From JAODBQ01 sp047602055 (lineage in GTDB: Bacteria > Actinomycetota > Acidimicrobiia > Acidimicrobiales > Ilumatobacteraceae): a stretch of DNA of 64,000 bases. This document shows positions 25,465 through 34,975 of this stretch, in pieces (position 1 is the first letter of the stretch; each line of letters starts with the position of its first letter). The DNA lies in NCBI GenBank assembly GCA_047602055.1, contig JASGIG010000001.1:310001-374000 (forward strand), in the 5' to 3' direction. A program made the translations under genes and the position numbers. The notes beneath the pieces were generated by a model. It saw only the letters and a list, made by a program, of their open reading frames with translations. It ran no database searches and was not told the origin of the DNA.

Positions 25465-27498
25465 ATGAGCGACGGTGATCGAGCCCGGCGCGCCCCGGCG
25501 GCGGTGCTGTGGGACATGGACGGCACGCTCGTCGACACCGAGCCGTACTGGATCGCCGAGGAGTACGAGCTGGTCGCCGAGCACGGCGGCACGTGGAGCG
25601 ACGACCACGCCCACGCCATCGTCGGCATGGACCTGCGCGACGCCGCGGCGTACATCGGCGAGCACGGATCGGTCGACCTGCCGGTCGACGACATCGTCAA
25701 CCGCCTGCTCGACGGCGTCACGCGGCGCGTCCGCGAGCGGGTGCCGTGGCGGCCCGGCGCCCGCGAGCTCCTCGCCGACCTGCGTGCCGAGGGGGTGCCG
25801 ACTGCGCTGGTGACGATGTCGTGGCGGCGCTTCGCCGAGACCGTGGTCGAGGCGCTGCCACCCGACTCGTTCGACGTGATCGTCGCCGGCGACGAAGTGG
25901 TCGACGGCAAGCCGCACCCGGAGCCGTACGAGCGTGCCGCCGAGCGCTTGGGTGTCGATCCCGCCGACTGCGTGGCGATCGAGGACTCCCCGACCGGGTT
26001 GCGCTCGGCCGTCGACGCCGGCTGCCGCGCCCTCGTCGTGCCGAACGTCGTCGAGATCGATCCGGATCCGGCGTACACGGTCGTCCCGACGCTCGCCGGC
26101 CTCGGCACGACCGACATCGCCGAGCTGACGGCGATCGCCGGGGCCGCCGACCCGACGACGGACACCACCGGCACTGCTGCCACCGTCGGCTCGGCGGACA
26201 CCGCTCACATCGCTGCCACCGCGGACCCGACACCACCGCCGACCGCCGACCGCCCGCCGCCCGCCGACGAGCCACCGGACGATGTCCACGCCACGCACGT
26301 CCGCCGCCGGCGGATCGTTGCCACCGTCGTCGCCGTGCTCGCCCTCGTCGTGGCCGGCATCGTCGTCGCCGTCACCCGCGACCGGTCGGTGGCATCGCCC
26401 CCGCCGCCGGACGTCCCGATCGACGGGTGGGCGCCGTACTGGGCGCTGGAGGTTGCCGAGGCCGGCGTCTCCAGCCACGGCACCTGGCTGCGCGAGGTCT
26501 CACCGTTCTGGTTCCAGGCCACCGGGGCGACGTCGATCGTCGAGCACGACAACGTCCCCGCCGACCAGGCCGCCGCGTTCGTGAAGACGGCACGGTCGGC
26601 GGGCGCGGCGATCGTCCCGTCGGTCACCGACGGCATGGCCGCCGGGGAGATGGCCGCGGTCCTCGCCGACCCGGCGCAGCGCAGTGCCCACGTCGGAGCG
26701 CTCGTCGCCTTCGTCACCGATGGCGACTACGACGGCGTCGACCTCGACTACGAGTCGTTCGCGTTCCTCGACGGCCGCAGCACGTGGACGACGACCCGGC
26801 CGAACTGGGTGGCGTTCGTGTCCGAGCTGGCCGCCGCGCTGCACGCCGACGGGAAGACGTTGACCGTGAGCATCCCACCGATCCTCGACGACGGCGGCGA
26901 GGCCGACCGCGGCTACTGGGTCTACGGCTACTCGGCGATCGGCGAGGTCGTCGACCACATCCGGATCATGGCCTACGACTACTCGACGTCGCAGCCCGGC
27001 CCGGTGGCGCCGCTGTCGTACGTCCGCCAGGCGATCGCCGCGGCGAAGCACGCCGTCGGCGACGACGGCAAGCTCGTCCTCGGCGTCCCCCTCGGCGGCT
27101 ACAACTGGCCGGTGTCGACGGACGGGACGTGCCCGACGAACGTCGACACCGGACGCACGTCCGTCACCCAGGCGACCGTCGACGACCTGCTCACCCGCCG
27201 GCAGGCGACGCCGGTGCACGACCCGATCACCGGCGAGGCCTCGTTCACCTACACGGCGACGTTCACCGACGGGACGGCGTCGTGCACCCAGACCCGCGAG
27301 GCGCACTACGTCGACGCCGAGGGCACCGCGGCCCGCGTCGACCTGGCCCGGACCGAGGACCTCGGCGGCGCGTCCCTGTGGGCACTGGGCTACGACAGCC
27401 CAGCGACGTGGACGGCGATCGGTGGCCTCGCCCGCCCCGACAACGGGCAGGGGACGCTGCCCTCCTCCGCGCCGCCGTCGAGCGCGCTGGCAGGCTGA
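25465..27498 (+). CDS. HAD phosphatase - membrane helix - GH18 domain fusion protein
   Basis: The first 210 residues of this 677-residue protein are a beta-phosphoglucomutase-like HAD hydrolase: nucleophile Asp17 and Asp19 in DMDGTLVD, Thr117 in LVTMS, Lys149 in DGKPHPEP and acidic Glu173-Asp174 in IEDSPTG. A Thr/Pro-rich linker leads to a membrane helix at about 284-303 (IVATVVAVLALVVAGIVVAV). After it comes a family 18 glycosidase-like domain with DGVDLDYE, whose Glu430 is the predicted acid. The HAD half would face the cytoplasm and the GH18 half the outside. No frame break or stop separates them. The GH18 part resembles wall- or spore-peptidoglycan hydrolases; substrates are unknown. Confidence 0.88.
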   Translation: MSDGDRARRAPAAVLWDMDGTLVDTEPYWIAEEYELVAEHGGTWSDDHAHAIVGMDLRDAAAYIGEHGSVDLPVDDIVNRLLDGVTRRVRERVPWRPGARELLADLRAEGVPTALVTMSWRRFAETVVEALPPDSFDVIVAGDEVVDGKPHPEPYERAAERLGVDPADCVAIEDSPTGLRSAVDAGCRALVVPNVVEIDPDPAYTVVPTLAGLGTTDIAELTAIAGAADPTTDTTGTAATVGSADTAHIAATADPTPPPTADRPPPADEPPDDVHATHVRRRRIVATVVAVLALVVAGIVVAVTRDRSVASPPPPDVPIDGWAPYWALEVAEAGVSSHGTWLREVSPFWFQATGATSIVEHDNVPADQAAAFVKTARSAGAAIVPSVTDGMAAGEMAAVLADPAQRSAHVGALVAFVTDGDYDGVDLDYESFAFLDGRSTWTTTRPNWVAFVSELAAALHADGKTLTVSIPPILDDGGEADRGYWVYGYSAIGEVVDHIRIMAYDYSTSQPGPVAPLSYVRQAIAAAKHAVGDDGKLVLGVPLGGYNWPVSTDGTCPTNVDTGRTSVTQATVDDLLTRRQATPVHDPITGEASFTYTATFTDGTASCTQTREAHYVDAEGTAARVDLARTEDLGGASLWALGYDSPATWTAIGGLARPDNGQGTLPSSAPPSSALAG

Positions 27499-27502
27499 CG
27501 GG

Positions 27503-28087
27503 GTGACCACCGTCCGGCAGGCGACCACCGCCGACCTCGACCGGGTCTGCCGCACGGCGCGGTTGGCGTTCGCCGACGATCCTCTGCTCCGCTGGCTGTA
27601 CCCGGGCGACGACGAGTACCACCGCCAGAGCCCCGGCACGTGGTACCACGTCGGCCGGCGCTCACTGGCGATCGGCGGGATCTACACCACCGACGACGCC
27701 GTGGCGATCGGCATGTACTTCCCGCCGGGCCGCCCCGACGTGGAGGTCGACGACATCCCGGTCCCCGACGTCGAGCCACCCGGACCGGAGCTGGTCGCCA
27801 AGTTCGCCGTGCTCGGCGAGACGATGCACGACCACACCCCCGCCGACGAGCACTGGTACTTGAACGTCCTCGCCACCCACCCGGACTGGCAGCGCCAGGG
27901 GCTTGGCGCGGCGATCATCGCCCCGGTCGCCGAGATCTGCCGCGCCGACGGCCTGCCGCTGTACCTGGAGACGCAGACCGCGGCGAACGTCGCGTACTAC
28001 CGCCACCTCGGCTTCGAGGTCCGCGAGGAGTGGGACCTCCCCCTGGGTGGCCCCCACATGTGGAGCATGGTCAAGCCGCCGGCCTGA
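27503..28087 (+). CDS. GNAT-family N-acetyltransferase
   Basis: The 194-residue protein starts at a GTG four bases after the GH18 fusion gene and has an N-terminal TVRQATTADLDRVCRTARLAF and the acetyl-CoA loop HPDWQRQGLGAAII (Q/RxxGxG/A). The C-terminal LYLETQTAANVAYYRHLGFE is typical of small-molecule acetyltransferases. The acceptor cannot be told from sequence. Confidence 0.88.
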   Translation: MTTVRQATTADLDRVCRTARLAFADDPLLRWLYPGDDEYHRQSPGTWYHVGRRSLAIGGIYTTDDAVAIGMYFPPGRPDVEVDDIPVPDVEPPGPELVAKFAVLGETMHDHTPADEHWYLNVLATHPDWQRQGLGAAIIAPVAEICRADGLPLYLETQTAANVAYYRHLGFEVREEWDLPLGGPHMWSMVKPPA

Positions 28088-28136
28088 CCCGCTCGGACGC
28101 CAACCCCGGCGGGTGGCGCGCGTACGCTCCCGGCCC

Positions 28137-29771
28137 ATGGAGATGCACTTCGCCACCATCTGGGAATCCCTCGCCGATGCCATCGGCGATGCGCCGGCGA
28201 TCGTGCACGGCGACGTCCGCCGGACGTGGCGGGAGTACGAGGACCGCGCCGCCCGGTTGGCGTCGGCCTACACCGCGGCGGGCCTGGAGCCCGGCGACCG
28301 CCTCGGACTGCTGATGTACAACGGCAACGAGTACCTCGAAGCCCAGTTCGGCGCGATCAAGCAGCGCCTCGTGCCGATCAACGTCAACTACCGCTACCTC
28401 GACGACGAGCTCGTCTACCTGCTCGAGAACTCCGACTCGAAGGCGCTGGTGTTCCACGCCTCGCTGGCCGACCGCGTCGCCCGCGTCGTGCCCCGCCTGC
28501 CCGACCTGCGCCTGCTGATCGCCGTCGACGACGGCGGTGAGCACACGGTGGAGGGGGCGCTGGCGTTCGAGGACGTCATCGCCGCCAACGAACCGGCACC
28601 GCGCATCACCCGCGACGAGGGCGACCACTACATGCTCTACACCGGCGGCACGACCGGCATGCCCAAGGGCGTGATCTACGCGATGGGCGGCACGACGGCG
28701 GCGTTCATCGAGAGCTCGTTCCCGGTCTACGGCCTGACGATCCCGACCGACGCGGCGCAGATCGCCCCGATGGTCAAGGACCTGATCGAGCGCGGCGAGC
28801 AGGCGGTGTCGATCCCCTGTGCCCCGCTGATGCACGGCACCGGCGTGTGGATCGGGGCGATGATGCCGCACCTTGGCGGTGGCAACGTCGTCACGCTGAC
28901 CAGCCGCTCGCTCGACGCCGCCGAGCTGCTCGGGACCATCGAGCGCCACAAGGCGACGATGATCACGATCGTCGGCGACGCGTTCTCCAAGCCGCTGCTC
29001 GCAGAGCTCGACCGGGCCACCACGGCCGGCACGCCCTACGACACGTCGAGCCTCAAGGTGATCGTCTCCAGCGGCGTGATGTGGACCGTCGAGGTCAAGG
29101 AGCAGCTGCTGGAGCGGATCGAGCACGTGATGCTGATCGACGCGGCCGGCAGCACCGAGGGGACGATGGGCATCAGCATCATGATGAAGGGGATGCCGGC
29201 GCCGACCGGGTCGTTCAGCGGCATGCCGACGACCAAGGTGTTCACCGAGGACGGCCGCCAGGTCGAGCCGGGCTCCGACGAGGTCGGCCTGATCGCCGCC
29301 GGCGGCAACGTGCCGCTCGGCTATCACAAGGACGAGACGAAGTCGGCCGCGACGTTCCGGGTGATCGAGGGCGTGCGCTACTCGTTCCCCGGCGACATGG
29401 CCAAGGTCGCCGCCGACGGCACGCTGATCCTGCTTGGCCGGGGCAGCAACGTCATCAACTCGGGCGGCGAGAAGATCTTCCCCGAGGAGGTCGAGGAGGC
29501 CGTCAAGCGGGTGCCCGGGGTGATCGACTGCCTCGTCGTCGGCGTCGACGACGATCGCTTTGGCCAGGCCGTCAACGCCGTCACCTCGATCGAGCTGGGC
29601 GCACCAGTGGACGAGGCGACGATCATCGCCAGCGTCAAGACCCAGCTCGCCGGCTACAAGGCCCCGAAGAAGGTCGTCTTCGTCGACGAGGTGCCCCGCG
29701 CCCCCAACGGCAAGGGCGACTACCCGAGCGCCAAGCGCTACGCGCTGGAGGCCGCTGATCAGAAGCTGTGA
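28137..29771 (+). CDS. Acyl-CoA synthetase (AMP-forming, ANL superfamily)
   Basis: The 544-residue protein activates a carboxylic acid with ATP and CoA. It has the P-loop motif YTGGTTGMPKGV, the A5-type region IDAAGSTEG, the hinge region GRGSNVINSGGEKIFPEEVE and the catalytic Lys near the C-terminus (RAPNGKGDYP). The layout is like FadD-type enzymes of actinobacteria. With the SDR, enoyl-CoA hydratase and acyl-type phosphotransferase nearby it suggests lipid or steroid breakdown, but the substrate is open. Confidence 0.92.
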   Translation: MEMHFATIWESLADAIGDAPAIVHGDVRRTWREYEDRAARLASAYTAAGLEPGDRLGLLMYNGNEYLEAQFGAIKQRLVPINVNYRYLDDELVYLLENSDSKALVFHASLADRVARVVPRLPDLRLLIAVDDGGEHTVEGALAFEDVIAANEPAPRITRDEGDHYMLYTGGTTGMPKGVIYAMGGTTAAFIESSFPVYGLTIPTDAAQIAPMVKDLIERGEQAVSIPCAPLMHGTGVWIGAMMPHLGGGNVVTLTSRSLDAAELLGTIERHKATMITIVGDAFSKPLLAELDRATTAGTPYDTSSLKVIVSSGVMWTVEVKEQLLERIEHVMLIDAAGSTEGTMGISIMMKGMPAPTGSFSGMPTTKVFTEDGRQVEPGSDEVGLIAAGGNVPLGYHKDETKSAATFRVIEGVRYSFPGDMAKVAADGTLILLGRGSNVINSGGEKIFPEEVEEAVKRVPGVIDCLVVGVDDDRFGQAVNAVTSIELGAPVDEATIIASVKTQLAGYKAPKKVVFVDEVPRAPNGKGDYPSAKRYALEAADQKL

Positions 29772-29781
29772 TTCGAGGAGT

Positions 29782-29855
29782 GGCGAGCGCCGAAGCGCAG
29801 CGGAGGCAGCGAGCACGGCAGGCGCAGGGAGCCGCTCTGCGGCGACCGGAGCACG
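29782..29855 (+). repeat. 74-nt dispersed repeat, copy 2
   Basis: This copy shares CGAAGCGCAGCGGAGGCAGC, GAGCACGGCAGGCGCAGGGA and GCGACCGGAGCACG with the copies at 1445-1518 (opposite strand) and 51187-51260. It fills the gap between the convergent acyl-CoA synthetase and dienelactone hydrolase genes. Confidence 0.85.
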
Positions 29856-29861
29856 AACAGC

Positions 29862-30597
29862 TCAATCCAGCCGCTCGTGGAGGAAGGCGAGCACCTTGGC
29901 GACGGCGTCGTCCTGGCGCTGCTCGGTGAGCACCGAGTGGTCGGTCTTCTTCACGCTCGGGTACTCCTCGGGCCGGAACGCCCCGCCGAGCAGGGTGCGC
30001 AACGTCTCGAAGCGGGTGCCGACGAACTTGTCGTCGACGAAGCGCAGGCCCATCACCGGGCAGCCGTCGGCGGCGCGCTCGGCGACGACCAGCGCGTCGT
30101 CGGGTGACAGCCCGAGGTTGGCGCCGCGGGCCGTGCCGACCGCGAACGGCAACGACGGCTGGCTGAGCACCGGCGCGGCGACGGTGTCGTCGACCATCAT
30201 CGCCAGCGCGAAGCCGCCGCTGAAGCACATCCCGATCGCCCCGACGCCGGGGCCGCCGAGCTCGAGGTGCAGGTTGCGGGCCAACGCCCGCAGGTAGCCG
30301 ATCACCGGCGACGTGCGGTTCGTCGCCCACGTCGCGAACTCGCGGGAGATGCACACCTTGACCCGCGCTGGCAAGGCCGTACAGCGCGCTCGGTTCCCGG
30401 CCCGGCGTGCCGACGAGGTCGGGCATCACGACGGTGAAGCCGTCGGCCACGACGTCCTCGGCAAAGGCCAGCACGGCCGGGGTGATGCCGGGGATCTCGT
30501 GGACGACGATCACGCCCGGGCCGGCGCCCCTGCGGTACGTGTCGTGGGTGAACCCGGCCGCCGTGAAGCTCGACCGCGCCCAGCCCGACAGGGTCAT
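29862..30597 (-). CDS. Dienelactone hydrolase-family protein, frame break
   Basis: The start MTLSGWARSSFTAAGFTHD overlaps the stop of the phosphotransferase gene (ATGA). The N-terminal frame holds VIVVHEIPGITPAVLAFAED, and the second frame the nucleophile motif GAIGMCFSGGFAL, with Cys as in dienelactone hydrolases, and a C-terminal His region (KKTDHSVL). The switch is near 30370, where one extra base separates GLA from ARVKVCISREF; joined, about 244 residues. The family hydrolyses lactones and esters. Confidence 0.8.
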
Positions 30598-31616
30598 CCG
30601 AACTCGCTCAGCGCGGCGAGCGCACGGTTGGCAAGCTGCTCGGTGCCGGCGGCCATGCCGGTGAGGTCGACGCCGTCCTGCTGACCCATCGCCCCGTGCA
30701 GGTAGCGGTTGTAGACGCCCTCGGAGATCACCGCCAGGCGCCAGCAGCTGAACGCCACGTAGTACCCGATCCCGCCGAGATCTCGGCCGGTGCGGTTGGC
30801 ATAGCGCTCCAGCACGTCCTCGTAGCTGGCGAACCCGGGCGCCGAGGTCGGGTCGTTGGCACGGATGTTCGCGGCGTTGCCGTCGTACCAGTAGACGCCC
30901 ATGTAGCCGACGTCGGCGAGCGGGTCGCCGAGCGTGCACAGCTCCCAGTCGAGGACGGCGGCGATGCGGCCGTCCTCGACGTCTGTGAGGCAGTTGCCGA
31001 AGCGGTAGTCGCCGTGGGCGATCACCGCGTCGCGCTGCTCCGGCATGTGGTCACGGAGGCGCTTGGCGACCTCGTCGATCGCCGGCAGCTCACGGGTCTT
31101 CGAGCCTTCCCACTGCGCCGTCCAGCGCTTCACCTGGCGCTCGACGTACCCGCCGCGCTTGGCCAGGTCGCCGAGGCCGACGGCGTCGATGTCGACGGCG
31201 TGGAGGTCGGCGAGGACGTCGACGAGGTGCTCGCTGGCCGGGCGGCGCAGCTCGACGGGCAGCGCCTCGGCACGCTCGACGCTGTCGAGCACGACACCGG
31301 GCACGTAGCCCATCACGTAGAACGGCGCGCCGTTGACCGACTCGTCGGTGCACAGCCCGAGCGCCGGCGGCACCGGCACATCCGTCTTCCCGACGGCGGC
31401 GATGATCTTGTGCTCACGACCCATGTCGTGGGCGGTGGCCAGCACGTGCCCGAGCGGCGGGCGCCGCAGGACGTAGGCGTGCCCCGCAGCGTCGGCGACC
31501 CGGAACGTGAGGTTGGAGCGGCCGCCGGCGATCAGCGTGTACTCGAACGGCCCCTCGGCCTCCTCGATGTGCTCGGCGAGCCAAGCGCTGACCTTCGGTT
31601 CGTCAAGTCCCTGCAT
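30594..31616 (-). CDS. APH/ACAD10-like phosphotransferase-family protein
   Basis: The 340-residue protein has the kinase-like fold of aminoglycoside phosphotransferases: GGRSNLTFRVADAAGHAYVLRR at the N-lobe, the Brenner motif VIAHGDYRFGNCL and the metal-binding VLDWELCTLGDPLADVG. Sequences of this form are typical of actinobacterial proteins related to the ACAD10/11 N-terminal domain, found near acyl-CoA and CoA-ligase genes and probably acting on hydroxyacyl compounds rather than antibiotics. No resistance role is indicated. Confidence 0.85.
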   Translation of the reverse strand: MQGLDEPKVSAWLAEHIEEAEGPFEYTLIAGGRSNLTFRVADAAGHAYVLRRPPLGHVLATAHDMGREHKIIAAVGKTDVPVPPALGLCTDESVNGAPFYVMGYVPGVVLDSVERAEALPVELRRPASEHLVDVLADLHAVDIDAVGLGDLAKRGGYVERQVKRWTAQWEGSKTRELPAIDEVAKRLRDHMPEQRDAVIAHGDYRFGNCLTDVEDGRIAAVLDWELCTLGDPLADVGYMGVYWYDGNAANIRANDPTSAPGFASYEDVLERYANRTGRDLGGIGYYVAFSCWRLAVISEGVYNRYLHGAMGQQDGVDLTGMAAGTEQLANRALAALSEFG

Positions 31617-31646
31617 CGGGGAGACGCTAGGGCACGACGACCCGGC

Positions 31647-32907
31647 TCAGCCGGGTCGCGAGATGCCGATGACGTTGCCCCAGTTCACCGCGGCGACCTT
31701 GACGACGTCGCCGGTGCGCGGGGCGTGGATCAGAGAACCACCGCCGATGTAGATCGCGACGTGGCTGATCGGCGTGTGGTAGAAGATCAGGTCGCCCGGC
31801 TGGATCTGGTCGCGGCTGACGTGCGGCGTCACCGCGTACTGCTGCGCCGACTGGTGCGGCAGGCTGACACCAGCGACGCCCCAGGCGTACTTCGTGAGAC
31901 CGGAGCAGTCGAACGCCACGCCGGGCGACTCGGCGGCGAAGCGGTACGGCACGCCGAGCTGGCTCTGCGCAGCGCCGACCGCGGTGCCGGCACGCGAGGA
32001 CGGCGGCGGCGGGCTGGTCGACGCGGCCGGTGCGGTGACCGTCGAGCTTCGCCGAGGTGTCGTCGTCGCCACCGCCACCGCGTGGCGTCGAACTGCTGGT
32101 CGGAGCGGCCGAGGACGATCCACCGCCCGACGAGCCGCCCGACGACGAGCTGCGTGCCGCTGCGTCGGCGGCGGCCTGATCGGCAGCGGCCTTCGCCTTG
32201 CTGGCGGCCTCCTGCTGCTTGGCGACCTCCTGGGCCTTGGCGATCGCCGCCTGGGCACGGCGCTCCTGCTCCTGCTCGATCAGGTCGCCGAGCTCGGCCT
32301 TGGCGTCGCCGTACTGCTTGGTGTACTGGTCCTGGAGCGCATTGGCCTGATCGGTCTTGTCCTGCAGGGTGGCGACGAGGTCGGCCGCCTCCTGCTGCTT
32401 GGCCTCGAGATCGGCCTTGTCCTTGGCGAGCTGGGTGGCGATGGCCGCCGCCTCGTCGATGTCGCCGGCGCCGTTGTCGATGGACAGGCGGTTCAGCTCG
32501 TCGCGCTGCTGGGCGTCGCTGTACGCCGCAGCGTCGGAGAACACCGGGCTGAGCGCCGTGTCGGACGCATCCGTGTACTTGTCGACAGCGATCTTCGAGA
32601 TCGTCACCTGCAGCTTGTCCAACTGCTCCTGCTGGGCGTCCACCTTGGTCTGCTGGACCGCGATCTCCTGAGTGAGCTGGTCCTGGCGGTCCTGGGCGGC
32701 GTTGTACTGGTCGTCGAGCTGGTCGATCTTGTCCTGGATCCCATCGAGCTGATCGGCGATCCGCTGGACCTTGTTCTTCTGGTCGCTGATCCCGTCGGCG
32801 TTGGCGGTGCCGACGACGACTCCTCCGACGAGCATCGTGACGGCTGCGACGGCCCCGAGACGCACCAACCAAGAGCGGCGTTCGGGCTTCGGCTCGGCTT
32901 CCTCCAT
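31647..32907 (-). CDS. Secreted coiled-coil NlpC/P60 peptidoglycan endopeptidase, frame break
   Basis: The N-terminus is a signal peptide (WLVRLGAVAAVTMLVGGVVVGTANA), followed by a long Gln/Lys/Asp-rich coiled coil and a Ser/Gly linker. The C-terminal NlpC/P60 domain (AQSQLGVPYRFAAESPGVAF, catalytic Cys in FDCSGLTKYAW, His in ISHVAIYIGGG) lies one base out of frame; the break is near 32045. Merged length is about 419 residues. This is the RipA/CwlO type of cell-separation hydrolase, in which the coiled coil restrains the enzyme until activated, perhaps by FtsEX. Confidence 0.85.
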
Positions 32908-32973
32908 GACGGGCGGTGACTCTACAACGTTACGAACGCGTTGCGAAGTTCACCGGTTCATGTCGGTCGATTG

Positions 32974-34521
32974 TCACTCCCACTCGATCGTCCCGGGCGG
33001 CTTGGAGGTGATGTCATAGGCCACGCGGTTGACCCCGCCGACCTCGTTGATGATCCGGTTCGACATCGTCTCGAGGAGGTCGTAGGGCAGCCGCGCCCAG
33101 TCGGCTGTCATGGCATCGTCGCTGGTCACGGCTCTGATGATGATCGGATGGGCGTAGGTCCGCTCGTCGCCCATCACCCCGACGGAGCGGATGTCGGCGA
33201 GCACTGCGAACGCCTGCCACAGCTCGCGCTCCAGGCCGGCGCGGGCGATCTCCTCGCGCACGATCGCATCGGCGTGTTGCAGGATCGCGACGCGCTCGGG
33301 GGTCACCTCGCCGATGATCCGCACGCCGAGGCCAGGGCCCGGGAACGGCTGGCGCCAGACGATCTCGTCGGGCAGACCGAGCTCCGTGCCGAGGCGGCGG
33401 ACCTCGTCCTTGAACAGGCTGCGCAGCGGCTCGACGAGCTTCAGCGTCATGTCCTCGGGCAGGCCACCGACGTTGTGGTGGCTCTTGATCACCGCCGCGG
33501 TGCCGTCGGCGCCGCCGCTCTCGATGACGTCGGGGTACAGCGTGCCCTGGACGAGGTACTCGGCGTCGGTCAGGCCGCCGGTGTGCTCCTCGAAGATCCG
33601 CACGAACAGCTCGCCGATGATCTTGCGCTTCTGCTCGGGTTCGGTGACCCCGGCGAGCCGCTCGAAGTAGCGGTCACCGGCGTCGACGTGGATCAGCTCC
33701 AGCCCGAGGTTGCGGCGGAACGTCTCGACCACCTGCTCGGACTCCCCCCGGCGCATCAGCCCGGTGTCGACGTAGATGCACGTCAGCTGATGGCCGATCG
33801 CCCGGTGGACGAGCGCCGCGGCGACCGCCGAGTCGACGCCGCCGCTGAGCGCGCAGATCACCCGGCTGGCGCCGACCCGCGTCCGGACCGCATCGACCTG
33901 TTGCTCGGCGATCGAGCCCATCGTCCACGCCGGCCGCGCGCCGGCGAGGTCGACGACGAAACGACGCAGCACCTCCATCCCGTGCGGGGTGTGGACGACC
34001 TCCGGGTGGTACTGGACACCCCAGATCCGCCGGTGCGGGTCCTCCAGCGCGGCGACGGGCGCGTCCGGCGTCGACGCGGTGGCGACGAACCCGGCAGGCA
34101 CCTCGGTCACGGCGTCGAAGTGGCTCATCCACACGTCCTGTGCGGGCGGCAGATCGTGGAGCAGCGTCGACGCCGGATCGGTGACGGTCAACTGGGCGCG
34201 GCCGTACTCGCCGCGCATGCCCCGACCGACGACGCCGCCGAGCTGCTGGGCGATCAGCTGGGCGCCGTAGCAGATGCCGAGCACGGGGACGCCGAGGTCG
34301 TAGATCGCCGGGTCGAGGCGCGGTGCGCCGTCGACGTGGACGCTCTTCGGCCCGCCCGACAGGATCAGGGCGGCCGGGGGGTCGGCGGCCAGCTCGGCGG
34401 CGGTGATCCGGTGCGGGACGATCTCGGAGTAGACGTTCAGCTCCCGCACCCGGCGGGCGATGAGCTGGGCGTACTGCGCCCCGAAGTCGATCACCAGCAC
34501 CGTGTCGGCCCGCTGCACCAT
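32974..34521 (-). CDS. guaA: GMP synthase (glutamine-hydrolysing)
   Basis: GuaA converts XMP to GMP. The 515-residue protein has the class I amidotransferase triad region (LGICYGAQL with the Cys nucleophile, and YHPEVVHTPHG), the ATP pyrophosphatase P-loop ALSGGVDSAVAA, and the C-terminal dimer domain ending GTIEWE. All three parts are intact. I chose the ATG that begins MVQRADTVLVIDFGAQYAQL. Confidence 0.96.
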   Translation of the reverse strand: MVQRADTVLVIDFGAQYAQLIARRVRELNVYSEIVPHRITAAELAADPPAALILSGGPKSVHVDGAPRLDPAIYDLGVPVLGICYGAQLIAQQLGGVVGRGMRGEYGRAQLTVTDPASTLLHDLPPAQDVWMSHFDAVTEVPAGFVATASTPDAPVAALEDPHRRIWGVQYHPEVVHTPHGMEVLRRFVVDLAGARPAWTMGSIAEQQVDAVRTRVGASRVICALSGGVDSAVAAALVHRAIGHQLTCIYVDTGLMRRGESEQVVETFRRNLGLELIHVDAGDRYFERLAGVTEPEQKRKIIGELFVRIFEEHTGGLTDAEYLVQGTLYPDVIESGGADGTAAVIKSHHNVGGLPEDMTLKLVEPLRSLFKDEVRRLGTELGLPDEIVWRQPFPGPGLGVRIIGEVTPERVAILQHADAIVREEIARAGLERELWQAFAVLADIRSVGVMGDERTYAHPIIIRAVTSDDAMTADWARLPYDLLETMSNRIINEVGGVNRVAYDITSKPPGTIEWE

Positions 34522-34623
34522 CGGGCCGATGGTAGGCGAGGGCGCCCGCTGCGCCAGCTTGCCGCGACGTGACGTCCGGCCGGCGACTTCCCGCACCCCC
34601 GGCCGGGGTGCGACCATGGGGCC

Positions 34624-34956
34624 GTGCCGACCCGCCTGCGCCTGCTCGTCGTCGGCGTTGCGGCGGTGCTCGTCCTCCTCCTCGGCGCCTGCTCCCCCGT
34701 CGTGCGCGGCTCGTCGACGGCCATCGCCCCGCCGACGACCGACAACAGCTTCATCCCGACGAACCAGAACCTGACCGATTGCGTCGGCACCCTGGAGCGT
34801 CCGAACTGCGGCAGCGAGAGCAAGGGCGACTCGCACATGTACCTGACGTTCGCCGTCCTGATGGCCGGGATGGCGCTGATCGGCTGGCGGATCGCCGTCG
34901 CCGTTCGCAGGCGCGACCGCAACCTCGACGAACAGCTCCCCGAGCACACCTTCTGA
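34624..34956 (+). CDS. Small hypothetical lipoprotein with C-terminal membrane helix
   Basis: The 110-residue product starts at a GTG and has a lipoprotein signal (LRLLVVGVAAVLVLLLGAC). A Ser/Thr/Asn-rich segment with a Cys pair (DCVGTLERPNC) follows, then a membrane helix (YLTFAVLMAGMALIGWRIAV) and a basic tail. I do not recognise a family. It lies between the divergent guaA and the decarboxylase gene, 19 bases ahead of the latter. Confidence 0.65.
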   Translation: MPTRLRLLVVGVAAVLVLLLGACSPVVRGSSTAIAPPTTDNSFIPTNQNLTDCVGTLERPNCGSESKGDSHMYLTFAVLMAGMALIGWRIAVAVRRRDRNLDEQLPEHTF

Positions 34957-34975
34957 GCGCAGATTCCGAGCGCCC

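Noticed and set aside
30594..31616. Aminoglycoside resistance phosphotransferase
   Set aside because: The motifs fit the broad kinase fold, but the context of acyl-CoA and ester genes points to the ACAD10-like metabolic group.
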